Source: Spirosoma montaniterrae
Lineage (GTDB): Bacteria > Bacteroidota > Bacteroidia > Cytophagales > Spirosomataceae
NCBI RefSeq assembly: GCF_001988955.1
Contig: NZ_CP014263.1
Coordinates: 248,001 to 312,000 of the forward strand
DNA: 64,000 nucleotides
Direction: 5' to 3'
In this document: piece after piece, positions 51,728-60,586 of the stretch
How the letters are laid out: every line of letters begins with the position of its first letter
Numbering within the stretch: position 1 is the stretch's first letter
Notes under the pieces: generated by a model
Seen by the model: only the letters and a program-made list of their open reading frames with translations
Told to the model about the DNA's origin: nothing
Databases searched by the model: none
Made by a program: the position numbers and the translations under genes

Positions 51728-52087
51728 TTACGGGGCCAACCTACCAAAAGCCACTGCATTCAGCGTGCAGTGAGCCAATGAATCAAAAAAAGATGCTGGC
51801 GAATCAGGCTGGTAGAGCCGCCCGCCTTCTAAGTTTTCCATACTGTCGGTGTCTAAGCGTCGGCGGAATTGAAAAATCAGTTCGCCTTCCTGCTCGTAGT
51901 AGTAGGTTTTACGGACGGAGCAGTAGGCAAGGGGAACGCCGATGTCGTTGATGAGTTCGTCGCGGAGTTTATACCAGGTTCGTTCCGATAAGCCTAATTT
52001 CTGTGCGAGTTCGCGGGGTGTTCCGGTAGCGCGTTTACGGATGAGAGAGTCGAGATACTGAAAGCGATTTCGGATTGTGTAAAGCAC
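51728..52087 (-). CDS. Small HTH (DeoR/HTH_11-type) regulator of the peptide island
   Basis: 119 aa with a GTG start. An N-terminal helix-turn-helix (LDSLIRKRATGTPRELAQKL, then LSERTWYKLRDELINDIG) is followed by AYCSVRKTYYYEQEGEL. This two-part layout is known from small Bacteroidota regulators found near bacteriocin-like peptide genes. No WYL domain. The tail after about residue 85 looks atypical and contains a short palindrome repeated at 50338. It is the first gene of the minus-strand run, so it may be an autoregulator of the island. Confidence 0.75.
   Translation of the reverse strand: MLYTIRNRFQYLDSLIRKRATGTPRELAQKLGLSERTWYKLRDELINDIGVPLAYCSVRKTYYYEQEGELIFQFRRRLDTDSMENLEGGRLYQPDSPASFFDSLAHCTLNAVAFGRLAP
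51752..51774 (+). repeat. Short palindrome flanking the GT1 gene, copy 2
   Basis: ccactgcattcagcgtgcag plus tgagc: 7-base arms cactgca / tgcagtg. It lies in the last codons of the HTH gene. Compare 50338-50360. Confidence 0.7.
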
Positions 52088-52299
52088 AAAGAATCCTGTT
52101 GGATAGAGTACGTTGCATTAGACGCTCAAACTACGCAGTTGTTTCGTTCCGAAAACCCCTATTTTTGTATGAAATCACCATTTTTCTGGACGAAATCACT
52201 CAAAAAGTTATGATAAAACAATATATGTTTAATTGTAAATATTTTTATATTGGTGAGATTTTGTCTTAACTGCCTACATCAAGGCTAATTCCAATTCAG

Positions 52300-53124
52300 A
52301 TGACTATCGACGCGCACCAGCATTTCTGGCATTTCGACCCCGTTCGCGATGCGTGGATTACCGACGACATGGCCGTAATACGGCGCGATTTTCTGCCCGC
52401 CGATCTTGAACCCATCCTGGCCCAGAACGGCATCGATGGTTGCGTGGCCGTGCAGGCCGATCAGTCCGAAGCCGAAACACAGTTTCTGATTAATATGGCC
52501 CGTGCTTACGGTTTCATTCGGGGCGTAGTGGGCTGGGTCGATTTGCGGGCCGATACGTTGCATGAGCGGCTTGCGTATTATTCAACGATTGACCAGGTTA
52601 AAGGATTTCGGCACGTAGCACAGGCTGAACCCCACGATTTTCTGAGCCGCCCCGAGGTAGTGAACGGTATCCGCCAACTGGCTGCGTTCGGCTTTACCTA
52701 CGATATTCTGATCTATCCGAATCAGTTAAAGGCCGCGCTCCATCTGGTGCGGGCGGTGCCGGAAGTGAAATTCGTAATTGACCACTTAGCCAAGCCATAC
52801 ATCAAAAAAGGCGAAATCAGCCGCTGGTCGAATTTCATGGCCGAGATTGCCAAACAGCCGAACGTTTCGTGCAAACTGTCGGGTATGGTAACGGAGGCCG
52901 ACTGGCATAGCTGGAGCAAAAAAGACTTTTTTCCGTATCTCGACGTGGCATTCGAGCATTTTGGCCCCGACCGGCTGCTGTTTGGTTCCGACTGGCCGGT
53001 TTGCCTGTTGGCTGCCAACTACACGCAGGTCAAAACGCTCATCGAGGAGTATGTTCTGCTCTGGGGCGACGAGGTTCGGGCAAAAGTATTCGGGGCGAAT
53101 GCCGTAGCTTTTTACGACTTGTAA
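52300..53124 (+). CDS. Amidohydrolase_2-family lactonase, probable L-fuconolactonase
   Basis: 274 aa. TIM-barrel amidohydrolase with the N-terminal metal motif IDAHQHFWHFDP, then CVAVQADQSEAET, VIDHLAKP, CKLSGM and the C-terminal FGSDWPVC. These match L-fuconolactonase and related sugar-lactone hydrolases, which open L-fucono- or L-rhamnono-lactone. Together with the FAH-family gene at 42930 this suggests a non-phosphorylative deoxy-sugar path. First gene of a plus-strand pair with the kinase at 53170; a 212-base divergent spacer separates it from the HTH gene. Confidence 0.9.
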   Translation: MTIDAHQHFWHFDPVRDAWITDDMAVIRRDFLPADLEPILAQNGIDGCVAVQADQSEAETQFLINMARAYGFIRGVVGWVDLRADTLHERLAYYSTIDQVKGFRHVAQAEPHDFLSRPEVVNGIRQLAAFGFTYDILIYPNQLKAALHLVRAVPEVKFVIDHLAKPYIKKGEISRWSNFMAEIAKQPNVSCKLSGMVTEADWHSWSKKDFFPYLDVAFEHFGPDRLLFGSDWPVCLLAANYTQVKTLIEEYVLLWGDEVRAKVFGANAVAFYDL

Positions 53125-53169
53125 ATTATCAAGGTATTATACAACTCGAAAAATGCGTTGTTTTGGCGT

Positions 53170-54654
53170 ATGAATACCCCCATCGCCAAAACCTGCTTTG
53201 TTGGTGTCGATATTGGCACTACCAACGTGAAAGCCTTAGCCCTGCCCCCCGACCTGAGCCGCGAACTGGCCCATGCGTCGCGGCCTGTCGAAACGCTGAA
53301 TCCGCAGGCGGGCTATGCCGAGCAGGACCCCGAACAAATCTGGTCGGCCTTTGCTGATGTTATGGCTGAGGTTAGCCGGGAAGTGGCTCGCGCGGGCTAC
53401 GAAATCAGCCACATCGCGTTCAGCACGGCCATGCATAGCCTACTGGCAATGGATGAAAACGGCAAGCCACTGAGCCACGCCATCATCTGGTCGGATAACC
53501 GGGCTGAACCGCAGGCGGCTGAATTGCGCGGTCTGCGGGCCGATCTGGGCCGGGCTATTTACGAACAAACGGGCATTCCGATGCACCCGATGATTCCGCT
53601 TTGCAAACTGGCGTGGCTGCGCGAACACGACCCGCGACTATTACGCCGGGCGGCTCATTTCGGCACCATCAAAGAATTTTTGTGGCATAAGCTGACCGGC
53701 CATTTTGAAGTCGATTACAGCATGGCTACCTCAACCGGCCTGTTCGATGCGACCCGCCTGACCTGGAGCGATCTGGCCTTAAACTACGCCGGTGTGCGGG
53801 CCAACCAACTCTCAACGCCCGTACCGACCACGCACCAACGTCCGCTTCAGGCCACTGTGGTTGGCGGGCGAACGGGTTTAGCCGAAACGGTGTCGCTACT
53901 GATTGGCGCGTCGGATGGCTGTTTGGCGAACCTCGGCGCGGGGGCTATCAAACGCGGCACCACTACGCTCACCATCGGCACCAGCGGAGCCATCCGGCAA
54001 ACTGTCCGAAAACCCCTCCGCGATGAGCAGGGCCGGTTGTTTTGCTATATCCTCGACGACGACTATTTCGTGGTGGGCGGACCAACTAACAACGGGGGCA
54101 ATGTGCTGGAGTGGCTTACTGAAAAACTGACGCAACAAGATACCACCACGCTACTGGCCGAGGCCGAAACCATTGCGCCCGGCTCCGATGGGCTGCTGTT
54201 TCTGCCGTATCTGCAAGGCGAACGCGCTCCACTCTGGGACGCTCACGTGCGTGGGGCTTACCTGCACGTTGACTGGCAGCATACGCGGGCGCACTTTGTT
54301 CGGGCTGCACTCGAAGGCGTATTATTTAATATGTTGAGCATCAACGAACTGCTAATGAAAGAAACCGGGCCAACACGCGTGATTCATGCCAACGGCGGGT
54401 TTGCCCAGTCGCGGTTTTGGGTGCAGATGCTGGCCGACATGGCAGGCGTTCCGGTACGACTCAATGCCAGCAATGAAAGTGGCTCGATGGGGGGTATTCT
54501 GCTGACGATGAAGGCCATCGGCCTGGTAAAAACGCTGGACGAAGCGGCCAAACTCGTAGCCTTCGGCGAGACATTCGAGCCCGACCCGAAACGGCACAGA
54601 GCCTATCAGCAAGTTTTCGCGAAATGGCAGGCAGGGCTGGGAAAGAATACATGA
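53170..54654 (+). CDS. gntK: FGGY-family gluconokinase
   Basis: About 494 aa from MNTPIAKTCFVGVDIGTTN; the earlier TTG in frame is less likely. FGGY kinase features: DIGTTNVKALAL (phosphate site), FSTAMHSLLAMDENGKPL, GIPMHPMIPLCKLAWLREHDP, IKEFLWHKLTG, VDYSMATSTGLFD, then TIGTSGAIRQT and ANGGFAQSRFWVQMLADM. The IPMHPMxPLCKL and YSxAxxTGLF segments point to gluconate rather than xylulose or glycerol. Feeds gluconate-type acids to the pentose-phosphate or Entner-Doudoroff routes. Confidence 0.9.
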   Translation: MNTPIAKTCFVGVDIGTTNVKALALPPDLSRELAHASRPVETLNPQAGYAEQDPEQIWSAFADVMAEVSREVARAGYEISHIAFSTAMHSLLAMDENGKPLSHAIIWSDNRAEPQAAELRGLRADLGRAIYEQTGIPMHPMIPLCKLAWLREHDPRLLRRAAHFGTIKEFLWHKLTGHFEVDYSMATSTGLFDATRLTWSDLALNYAGVRANQLSTPVPTTHQRPLQATVVGGRTGLAETVSLLIGASDGCLANLGAGAIKRGTTTLTIGTSGAIRQTVRKPLRDEQGRLFCYILDDDYFVVGGPTNNGGNVLEWLTEKLTQQDTTTLLAEAETIAPGSDGLLFLPYLQGERAPLWDAHVRGAYLHVDWQHTRAHFVRAALEGVLFNMLSINELLMKETGPTRVIHANGGFAQSRFWVQMLADMAGVPVRLNASNESGSMGGILLTMKAIGLVKTLDEAAKLVAFGETFEPDPKRHRAYQQVFAKWQAGLGKNT

Positions 54655-54663
54655 ACCCGTTTT

Positions 54664-54763
54664 ACCCCACCCCAACCCCTCCCCTGAACCCAGGGGAGGG
54701 GCTTAACAAGCCGGGTCCTTTAGCCCCTCCCCTTGTTTTAAGGGGAGGGGTTGGGGTGAGGTT
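54664..54763 (+). repeat. C-rich palindromic repeat, copy 3
   Basis: taccccaccccaacccctcc at the left and ggaggggttggggtgaggtt at the right, with a second, inner ctcccctgaacccaggggag hairpin. It fills the gap between the convergent kinase and TolB-like genes and covers the stop codon of the latter. Confidence 0.9.
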
Positions 54764-55635
54764 CACTCATCCAGCACTATGGCTAACGTTTTGCCCTGCA
54801 CGGCCAGCCGCGACAGTTTTTTGCGGGGTAGCGTTGTCGGCAATGGCACGGGTTGCCATTGCCGGGTAGTAGCGTCGAAACGCCACAACTCGTTGCCCCG
54901 GCTTTCGAGCAGCGTACCGGCATCCGTCCAGGCGTGGTAATGTTCTGAATCGGGGTGGCTATCGGCAATGTCACGAATCTGATTGCGGCCCGGCTCGAAC
55001 GCCCGGATTTTCCATGAACTGCCTACCTGCTGAACAAAACTAAATGCATTCTGCCCCGGAATGCGATGCAGCGAACGGCCAATCTGGCTGGCAATAACCG
55101 TATCTTGCCCGGCACTTTTGTTCAGATAATGCATTGAATTGGGTTCGCCCAGTACAAATACCACAGCCTCATTGGCGTTGAGCCACGCCTGATAACCAAT
55201 TTTGCCCGTTTTCTGCGACTCCAGCAGTATTTCAGTAATCGCTGGTTTGTCGAGTTGGTAGCTGACGAGGTCCTGGTCGCCGTTGCTTTTTCGCTGCACA
55301 ATGCACGACAGATGACTCAGGCCGGGTAGCACCGTTGGCGAATATTCAGCGTCAGGGGTTTGGGTTAGTTGCGTGCGCGTTCCGGTTTTGAGGTCATACG
55401 CCCAGATGTCAGTCTGGTTGTTAGCCATCATAGACGTGTAGTAGAGAACGGGCTTCGCCGGGTGAAAAAACGGCTGATTATCGTAGCCCGGTTTATTGGA
55501 GATATTGCGCGGGTTCGCTACCGCCAGCCGACCGGCTTTTTCGGTCAGGTCTACCAAATAAATTTCGGTGCCGTTCTGGGCAAAAAGTGGCAGCGTTGTC
55601 AGCCACAGACTAAGTACAAAGAATCTGGTTCGCAT
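54763..55635 (-). CDS. Secreted TolB-like (PD40) beta-propeller protein
   Basis: 290 aa. The signal peptide ends near residue 20 (TLPLFAQ). Repeated WD40-like beta-propeller strands (NKPGYDNQPFFHPAKPVLYYTSM, TDIWAYDLKTGTRTQLTQTPDAEYSPTVLPG, WLNANEAVVFVLGEPN) follow. The SPT.LPG and DIW.YDL motifs are those of PD40 repeats. Ends 4 bases from the MFS gene upstream in the same direction, so likely co-transcribed; role unknown. Confidence 0.82.
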   Translation of the reverse strand: MRTRFFVLSLWLTTLPLFAQNGTEIYLVDLTEKAGRLAVANPRNISNKPGYDNQPFFHPAKPVLYYTSMMANNQTDIWAYDLKTGTRTQLTQTPDAEYSPTVLPGLSHLSCIVQRKSNGDQDLVSYQLDKPAITEILLESQKTGKIGYQAWLNANEAVVFVLGEPNSMHYLNKSAGQDTVIASQIGRSLHRIPGQNAFSFVQQVGSSWKIRAFEPGRNQIRDIADSHPDSEHYHAWTDAGTLLESRGNELWRFDATTRQWQPVPLPTTLPRKKLSRLAVQGKTLAIVLDE

Positions 55636-55639
55636 CGGG

Positions 55640-56887
55640 TTATATCGTGTCTTCGGTAAAGTCGAGTTCCTGCTCGAACGTTTCGGGCATGGTTGCCAGC
55701 GACCAGAAGCCGATAATAAAGCATAGGGCTCCTACCAGCGCACCCGCTCCAAGCACACCCATTGCCGGTTTTAGGGCTTGAAACACTGGCAGTGTGAGCA
55801 ACGTAGTCGCCCGGACATTGTTGGCTACTGAGGTTGTGGCCGTAGCCCTCAGGTTAGTGCCAAACTGCTCGGCAGTCACGGTCAGAAACAGGGCAATGTA
55901 GCCAATAGCAAAGCCCATACCCCCACAAACGAGGTAGAACGTGTCGGCGTCCTGTATACCGCCAAACAAGTAAATAAGCACGAAAACCAATGTCAGCGTT
56001 AGCATCAGCCCGATGGCCTTCAGCCGCGATTTCAGGAAATGGCTTAACGGGCCGCTCACCAAATCGCCAGTTGCCACGCCAATGTATACGAACAGAATAC
56101 CCCGCCCCACCTGCACGTCGGCGATGCCGAGAGCCGCGCCAAACTCGTTGCCAAACGTTGCCAGAATGCCAATCACAAAATAGGTAGGGATTCCTACGCC
56201 GATGCAACGCAGGTAGCGCACAAGTCGGCTGCGGTTGGTAAAGAGGTCGAAGAAGTTGCCACGCCGAACGCTCGTCTGTTTGAGACTTGTGAACACGCCC
56301 GATTCCAGCACGCCCACCCGGAGCAGCAGCAGGGCCATGCCCATGCCACCCCCAATGAAATAGGCTACCCGCCAGTCGAACTGTTGTACGGTCAGAAACG
56401 CTACCACCGCACCCATCAGGCCGACCCCGGCCACCAAGGAGGTGCCATAACCGCGCAGGTGCTTTGGCAAAGTTTCGCTTACGAGCGTGATACCTGCCCC
56501 CAGCTCGCCCGCCAGACCCAGCCCGGCCACAAACCGCAGAATGGCGTAGGTATTCGGATCGTCGACAAATCCACAGGCGATATTTGCCAGCGAGTAGGTG
56601 ATGATGGAGCCGAACAGTACCGACATGCGCCCGCGCTTATCGCCCAGAATACCCCACAGAATACCGCCCAGCAGTAGCCCCGCCTGCTGGTAGTTATAGA
56701 TTTTGCCGCCAATGAGCGATACGTCGGCGTCGGACAAGCCTAATGCTTTCAGGCTTGGTACACGAACAATGTTGAACAGCAGCAAATCATATACATCAAC
56801 AAAATACCCCAGCGAGGCTACAATGACCGGCAGCGAAAAAAGCGGGCGAAAGGACACGGTGGGGGCAGAGGAGGAAGCAACTTCCAT
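55640..56887 (-). CDS. MFS transporter 1 of three related ones
   Basis: 415 aa, 12 predicted membrane helices. The N-terminus PLFSLPVIVASLGYFVDVYDLLLFNIVRVPSLKALGLSDADV carries the D-x-YD motif in helix 1, and DKRGRMSVLFGSI after helix 2 is the MFS signature loop. The closely similar genes at 59351 and 60703 make this one of three paralogues. Their setting among sugar-acid genes suggests organic-acid or sugar uptake. Confidence 0.92.
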   Translation of the reverse strand: MEVASSSAPTVSFRPLFSLPVIVASLGYFVDVYDLLLFNIVRVPSLKALGLSDADVSLIGGKIYNYQQAGLLLGGILWGILGDKRGRMSVLFGSIITYSLANIACGFVDDPNTYAILRFVAGLGLAGELGAGITLVSETLPKHLRGYGTSLVAGVGLMGAVVAFLTVQQFDWRVAYFIGGGMGMALLLLRVGVLESGVFTSLKQTSVRRGNFFDLFTNRSRLVRYLRCIGVGIPTYFVIGILATFGNEFGAALGIADVQVGRGILFVYIGVATGDLVSGPLSHFLKSRLKAIGLMLTLTLVFVLIYLFGGIQDADTFYLVCGGMGFAIGYIALFLTVTAEQFGTNLRATATTSVANNVRATTLLTLPVFQALKPAMGVLGAGALVGALCFIIGFWSLATMPETFEQELDFTEDTI

Positions 56888-56910
56888 AGGTGTGAATGGT
56901 TTTCGGCTTA

Positions 56911-57156
56911 TTAAGCCGCCCGTTTCAACTCGCGATATGTTAGTACTGTGTTGGGTCGGGGGTGCTCCAGGTCTGATTCCATCAGAGGAACTACATCAAC
57001 CGTCTGCCCCTGAGCGTCAAAAATTTCGATGATGTAGCCATCCTCTGCCGAAGATCGGGCAACATATTCGACAATCACCCCCATATCGCCCTTCTTAAGT
57101 CCATATTCAGGGAAGTCTTTTGTGAGAACAGCTCGGCTAAACAGTTTGAATTTCAT
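56911..57156 (-). CDS. DUF4926-family small protein (pair 2)
   Basis: 81 aa from MKFKLFSRAVLTKDFPEYGL, overlapping the DUF6883 stop by 4 bases (ATGA). LKKGDMGVIVEY and YIIEIFDAQG match DUF4926 and align with the protein at 36387. Here no flanking duplication is visible. Confidence 0.78.
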   Translation of the reverse strand: MKFKLFSRAVLTKDFPEYGLKKGDMGVIVEYVARSSAEDGYIIEIFDAQGQTVDVVPLMESDLEHPRPNTVLTYRELKRAA

Positions 57157-57470
57157 GACTTTTGCGGAAATAGAGTTACGAAACGCCACGATGTAGGCTC
57201 GGCCAAATAAAGCCATACTGTAATAACACCGAAGTTACGCAATGTGCCCTTTACTTGGTACAAATCGCCCCCAAAAGGAGCCGGACGAGAGTAAATAGCA
57301 GACCCCTCGGCAATGATATAGCGAATGTCTGCTTCTAATTCTTGCCAGTTATCTAACGAGTATCCCAACCGTTGCAGGAAGGCCGATTTGTCGCTCTCGG
57401 CCTTCCATATCAATAAGTACTCGGTAATCTTACGACTTTCGATAATAACCTTGCCGTCAATTCTCAACAT
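57153..57470 (-). CDS. DUF6883-family small protein (pair 2)
   Basis: 105 aa from MLRIDGKVIIESRKITEYLL. The start shares one base with the symporter stop (TGATG), which argues for this start. A KSAFLQRLGYSLDNWQELE middle and an ITVWLYLAEPTSWRFVTLFP end correspond to the KARVF.. and TAWIVRFGESFPRLVSCYV parts of the DUF6883 protein at 36608. Its N-terminal LPFAE block is missing or diverged. Confidence 0.7.
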   Translation of the reverse strand: MLRIDGKVIIESRKITEYLLIWKAESDKSAFLQRLGYSLDNWQELEADIRYIIAEGSAIYSRPAPFGGDLYQVKGTLRNFGVITVWLYLAEPTSWRFVTLFPQKS

Positions 57471-59167
57471 CACCAGAACCGCACGTATAAGGCGGAGATG
57501 CACAACAGAATTACAACAATCATGGCCGTATTGACCGGAGCCAGTTTGAACATCCGGGCGTCGATGTCGAACGCTTTCGGATTAATGACTGGCCCTCCTA
57601 AGCTAATCGCTACCATCACCAGCACCGTGAACACGAACGACCAGCCCATACAGATCAGGAATGGAATTTCGTAGCCGCCGTTGCCGTTCGGGAAGGCCGT
57701 ATACAGGATGTTTTCGTTGCCCAGCACGGCGGGGGCATAATGGTTGAAGAAAACAGCCATAGCGAAACCCGTCAGAATACCCGCCACAGCCGCCGGGCCG
57801 GTGGTGCGTTTCCAGAAGAAACCCAGAATAAAGACCGCGAAAATGCCGGGACTGATGTAGCCCGTATATTTCTGAATAAACGTGAAACCGCCCTCGCGCC
57901 CGATGCCGAGCGTATCCTGCCACGTCAGGGCAATTGCCAGAATCATAGCACCCAGAATAGCGACGCGCCCTATCCACACCAACTGCCGCTCGTTGGCGTC
58001 TTTTTTGATGTATTTCTGATAAATATCCAGCGTGAAAATGGTGGAAATCGAGTTGGCTTTACCCGCCAGCGAAGCCACAATTGCCGCCGTCAGTGCCGCC
58101 ATCGACAAGCCTTTCAGACCATTGGGCAGAAACGACAGAATGGCCGAATACGCATTGTCGGCCAGCAGCTTACCGCCGGGTGCCATTTGCTCCTGTAAAC
58201 TCCCGTTTTTATACAGTACATAAGCGGCAATGCCCGGCAACATGACGATGATGGGCATGAAAATTTTCAGAATGGCCGCGAATAGAATGCCTGTACGGGC
58301 GGTTTTCAGGTCGGCACCGAGGGCACGCTGGGTAATATACTGGTTACAACCCCAGTAGTTGAGGTTTACAATCCACTGCCCGGCGAAGTACATGGCAATA
58401 CCCGGCAAGGTCAGGTATTTGTTAATGTCAACCTGCGACGTGTTGGGGCCGGGTTTCTCGAAAATCATATGAAAGTGGTCGTCGGCGTCGCGCAGCATGG
58501 CCGACATCCCCGCGAAAATATCGTTGCCGAGGCCGAATTTCTGACTTACTAATGTCAGTGCAATGTAGGTCGTGACTAAGCCGCCGAAGATAAGTACCAC
58601 CACCTGAATTACGTCGGTATAGCCAATTACTTTCATGCCACCGAGCGTGATTACCAGCGCGAACAGACACAGGCCAATGATGATTGGGTGAAAAAACTCC
58701 GTGCCAACCAACGTGCTGATTGCCAGCGCGCCCAGAAACAGAATCGACGTGAGGTTGACGAAGATGTACAGAAACAGCCAGAAAATCGCCATAATCAGGG
58801 CGACCGTTTCGTTATACCGCGTTTTCAAAAACTGCGGCATGGTGTAGATGTGGTTTTTGAGGTAAATGGGCATAAACCACACCGCCACAATAATCAGACA
58901 GACTGCCGCCAGCCACTCATACACGGCAATAGCCACGCCGAACGTAAAGCCGTTACCCGACATGCCGATGAACTGTTCTGCCGAGATGTTCGACGCAATC
59001 AGCGATGCGCCAATGGCCCACCACGTCAGCGACCCTTCGGCCAGAAAAAAATCTTTGGTATCGAGATCAGTTTTTTGCTTGCGTTTGTAAATCCAGTAGC
59101 CATAGGATGAAACGCCAATGAAATACAACAGAAAAATAATGTAATCCGTCTGGTTAAGTTGGTTCAT
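57470..59167 (-). CDS. Sodium/solute (SGLT-type) symporter
   Basis: 565 aa with 14 membrane helices typical of the SSS family. TDYIIFLLYFIGVSSYGYWIY opens; key segments are WWAIGASLIASNISAEQFIGMSG, the QFLKTRYNETVALIMAIFW region, WGCNQYITQRALGADLKTARTG and ALTAAIVASLAGKANSISTIFTLDIY (helix 8 sodium site with S/T). It resembles vSGLT-type sugar symporters. Downstream are the DUF6883-DUF4926 genes, coupled to it. Confidence 0.94.
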   Translation of the reverse strand: MNQLNQTDYIIFLLYFIGVSSYGYWIYKRKQKTDLDTKDFFLAEGSLTWWAIGASLIASNISAEQFIGMSGNGFTFGVAIAVYEWLAAVCLIIVAVWFMPIYLKNHIYTMPQFLKTRYNETVALIMAIFWLFLYIFVNLTSILFLGALAISTLVGTEFFHPIIIGLCLFALVITLGGMKVIGYTDVIQVVVLIFGGLVTTYIALTLVSQKFGLGNDIFAGMSAMLRDADDHFHMIFEKPGPNTSQVDINKYLTLPGIAMYFAGQWIVNLNYWGCNQYITQRALGADLKTARTGILFAAILKIFMPIIVMLPGIAAYVLYKNGSLQEQMAPGGKLLADNAYSAILSFLPNGLKGLSMAALTAAIVASLAGKANSISTIFTLDIYQKYIKKDANERQLVWIGRVAILGAMILAIALTWQDTLGIGREGGFTFIQKYTGYISPGIFAVFILGFFWKRTTGPAAVAGILTGFAMAVFFNHYAPAVLGNENILYTAFPNGNGGYEIPFLICMGWSFVFTVLVMVAISLGGPVINPKAFDIDARMFKLAPVNTAMIVVILLCISALYVRFW

Positions 59168-59245
59168 TGCGGGTAAACGGGAAAAGGGTTAATCAGTTTA
59201 TCACGTAAAAAAGCAATTATTTCTTCATTTTGCCCCTAAGATGGT

Positions 59246-59346
59246 ACACAGATTTAACGGATGCTACGGATTGCCACGGATTTTTAGTGCCTAAAGTGAC
59301 TCAAAAAGAAATCCGTGGCAATCCGCAAAATCCGTTAAATCTGTGT
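59246..59346 (+). repeat. Palindromic repeat, ATCCGTGG type
   Basis: acacagatttaacggatgct and its near-complement atccgttaaatctgtgt at the ends, with inner cggattgccacggattttta / aaatccgtggcaatccg. About 100 bases forming one long imperfect hairpin in the gap between the symporter and MFS 2. A degenerate relative may lie at 23155-23207. Confidence 0.88.
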
Positions 59347-59350
59347 TCTA

Positions 59351-60586
59351 TCACACCTCCACGAAATCGAGTTCTTTGCCAAAGGTTTCTTCTATGCGAC
59401 TCAGCGACCAGAACGCCAGCCCATATACGACCACACCCAGCAAACCCGCCGACAGCAACGCGCCAACCGACGGTTTCAGTGCCTGAAATAGTAACGTCAT
59501 CGGAATGAGTGTACCGCGCACGATGCTCGGCACCGAGGTGGTGGCCGTATTGCGAACATTGGTGCCGTATAGCTCGGCCACGGTGGTCAGATACATTGCA
59601 ATATAGCCCGTGCAAAAACCCGTCAGCAGAAAAACGGTGTAGACGCCCGCTGCCGTATCAAGACCGCCAAAAAGCAGAAAACTACTCAGGGCCATGCTGG
59701 TGATGAGCAAACTGGTAATGGCCTGAATTCGCGACCGAAGCCATTGACTCAGCGGGCCGCTCAGCAAATCGCCCCCGGCCAGCCCGACGTATAGCAGCAT
59801 CACGCAACGGCCCGGTTTCACGCCCTCGGCTATGCCCAACGCCTGCCCGATTTCGTTGGCGAACGTGGCTAAAATGCCCACTACAAACCAGGTAGGCATA
59901 CCCACCGCCACGCAGCGCAGGTACTTGATTGTTTGCGGCCACGAACTAAAAAATTGCAGAAAATTACCCCGGCTAACGTGCCCGTGTTCGGTTTTCATTC
60001 GGTTAAATAACCCTGACTCAAGCACCGAAACGCGCAGAAGCAACAGGGCCAGTCCCATGCCTCCACCAACCCAGAAGGCTGTGCGCCAGTTGAAATATTC
60101 GACGGTGAGGTAGGCCGCACCCGCACCTAAATAGCCCACGCCCGCTACCACCGCCGAACCGTAGCCACGTATGTCTTTCGGCAGAATTTCGGACACCAGC
60201 ACGATAGCCGCGCCAATCTCGCCCGACAGCCCTACGCCCGCAATGAAACGCAACAGGGCATACGTATTTACGTCCTGCACAAACCCGCAGGCAATATTGG
60301 TGAGTGAATACGTGATGATGGAGCCGAACAGTACCGACATGCGCCCGCGCTTGTCGCCCAGAACACCCCACAAAATACCACCCAGCACGAGCCCCGCCTG
60401 TTGGCAGTTCAGAATAAACGTTCCGGCTGTTGATACCTCCGCTTCCGAAAGCCCCAGCGATTGCAGACTCGGTACGCGTACAATACTGAAAATCAGCATG
60501 TCGTACACATCCACAAAAAAGCCAAGTGCTGAGACGATAACGGGCAGGGCGAAGAGTTCTGAACCAGGATTAGCCTTGATTTTCAA
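59351..60586 (-). CDS. MFS transporter 2; start codon inside a repeat
   Basis: 411 aa, 12 helices, close to the proteins at 55640 and 60703 (LFALPVIVSALGFFVDVYDMLIFSIVRVPSLQSLGLS, DKRGRMSVLFGSI). No ATG is available: the best start is a TTG whose codons MKIKANPGSE are made by the CAGGATTAG-family repeat at 60559-60698. The original N-terminus and ribosome site may have been replaced, so expression needs checking. Confidence 0.88.
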   Translation of the reverse strand: MKIKANPGSELFALPVIVSALGFFVDVYDMLIFSIVRVPSLQSLGLSEAEVSTAGTFILNCQQAGLVLGGILWGVLGDKRGRMSVLFGSIITYSLTNIACGFVQDVNTYALLRFIAGVGLSGEIGAAIVLVSEILPKDIRGYGSAVVAGVGYLGAGAAYLTVEYFNWRTAFWVGGGMGLALLLLRVSVLESGLFNRMKTEHGHVSRGNFLQFFSSWPQTIKYLRCVAVGMPTWFVVGILATFANEIGQALGIAEGVKPGRCVMLLYVGLAGGDLLSGPLSQWLRSRIQAITSLLITSMALSSFLLFGGLDTAAGVYTVFLLTGFCTGYIAMYLTTVAELYGTNVRNTATTSVPSIVRGTLIPMTLLFQALKPSVGALLSAGLLGVVVYGLAFWSLSRIEETFGKELDFVEV

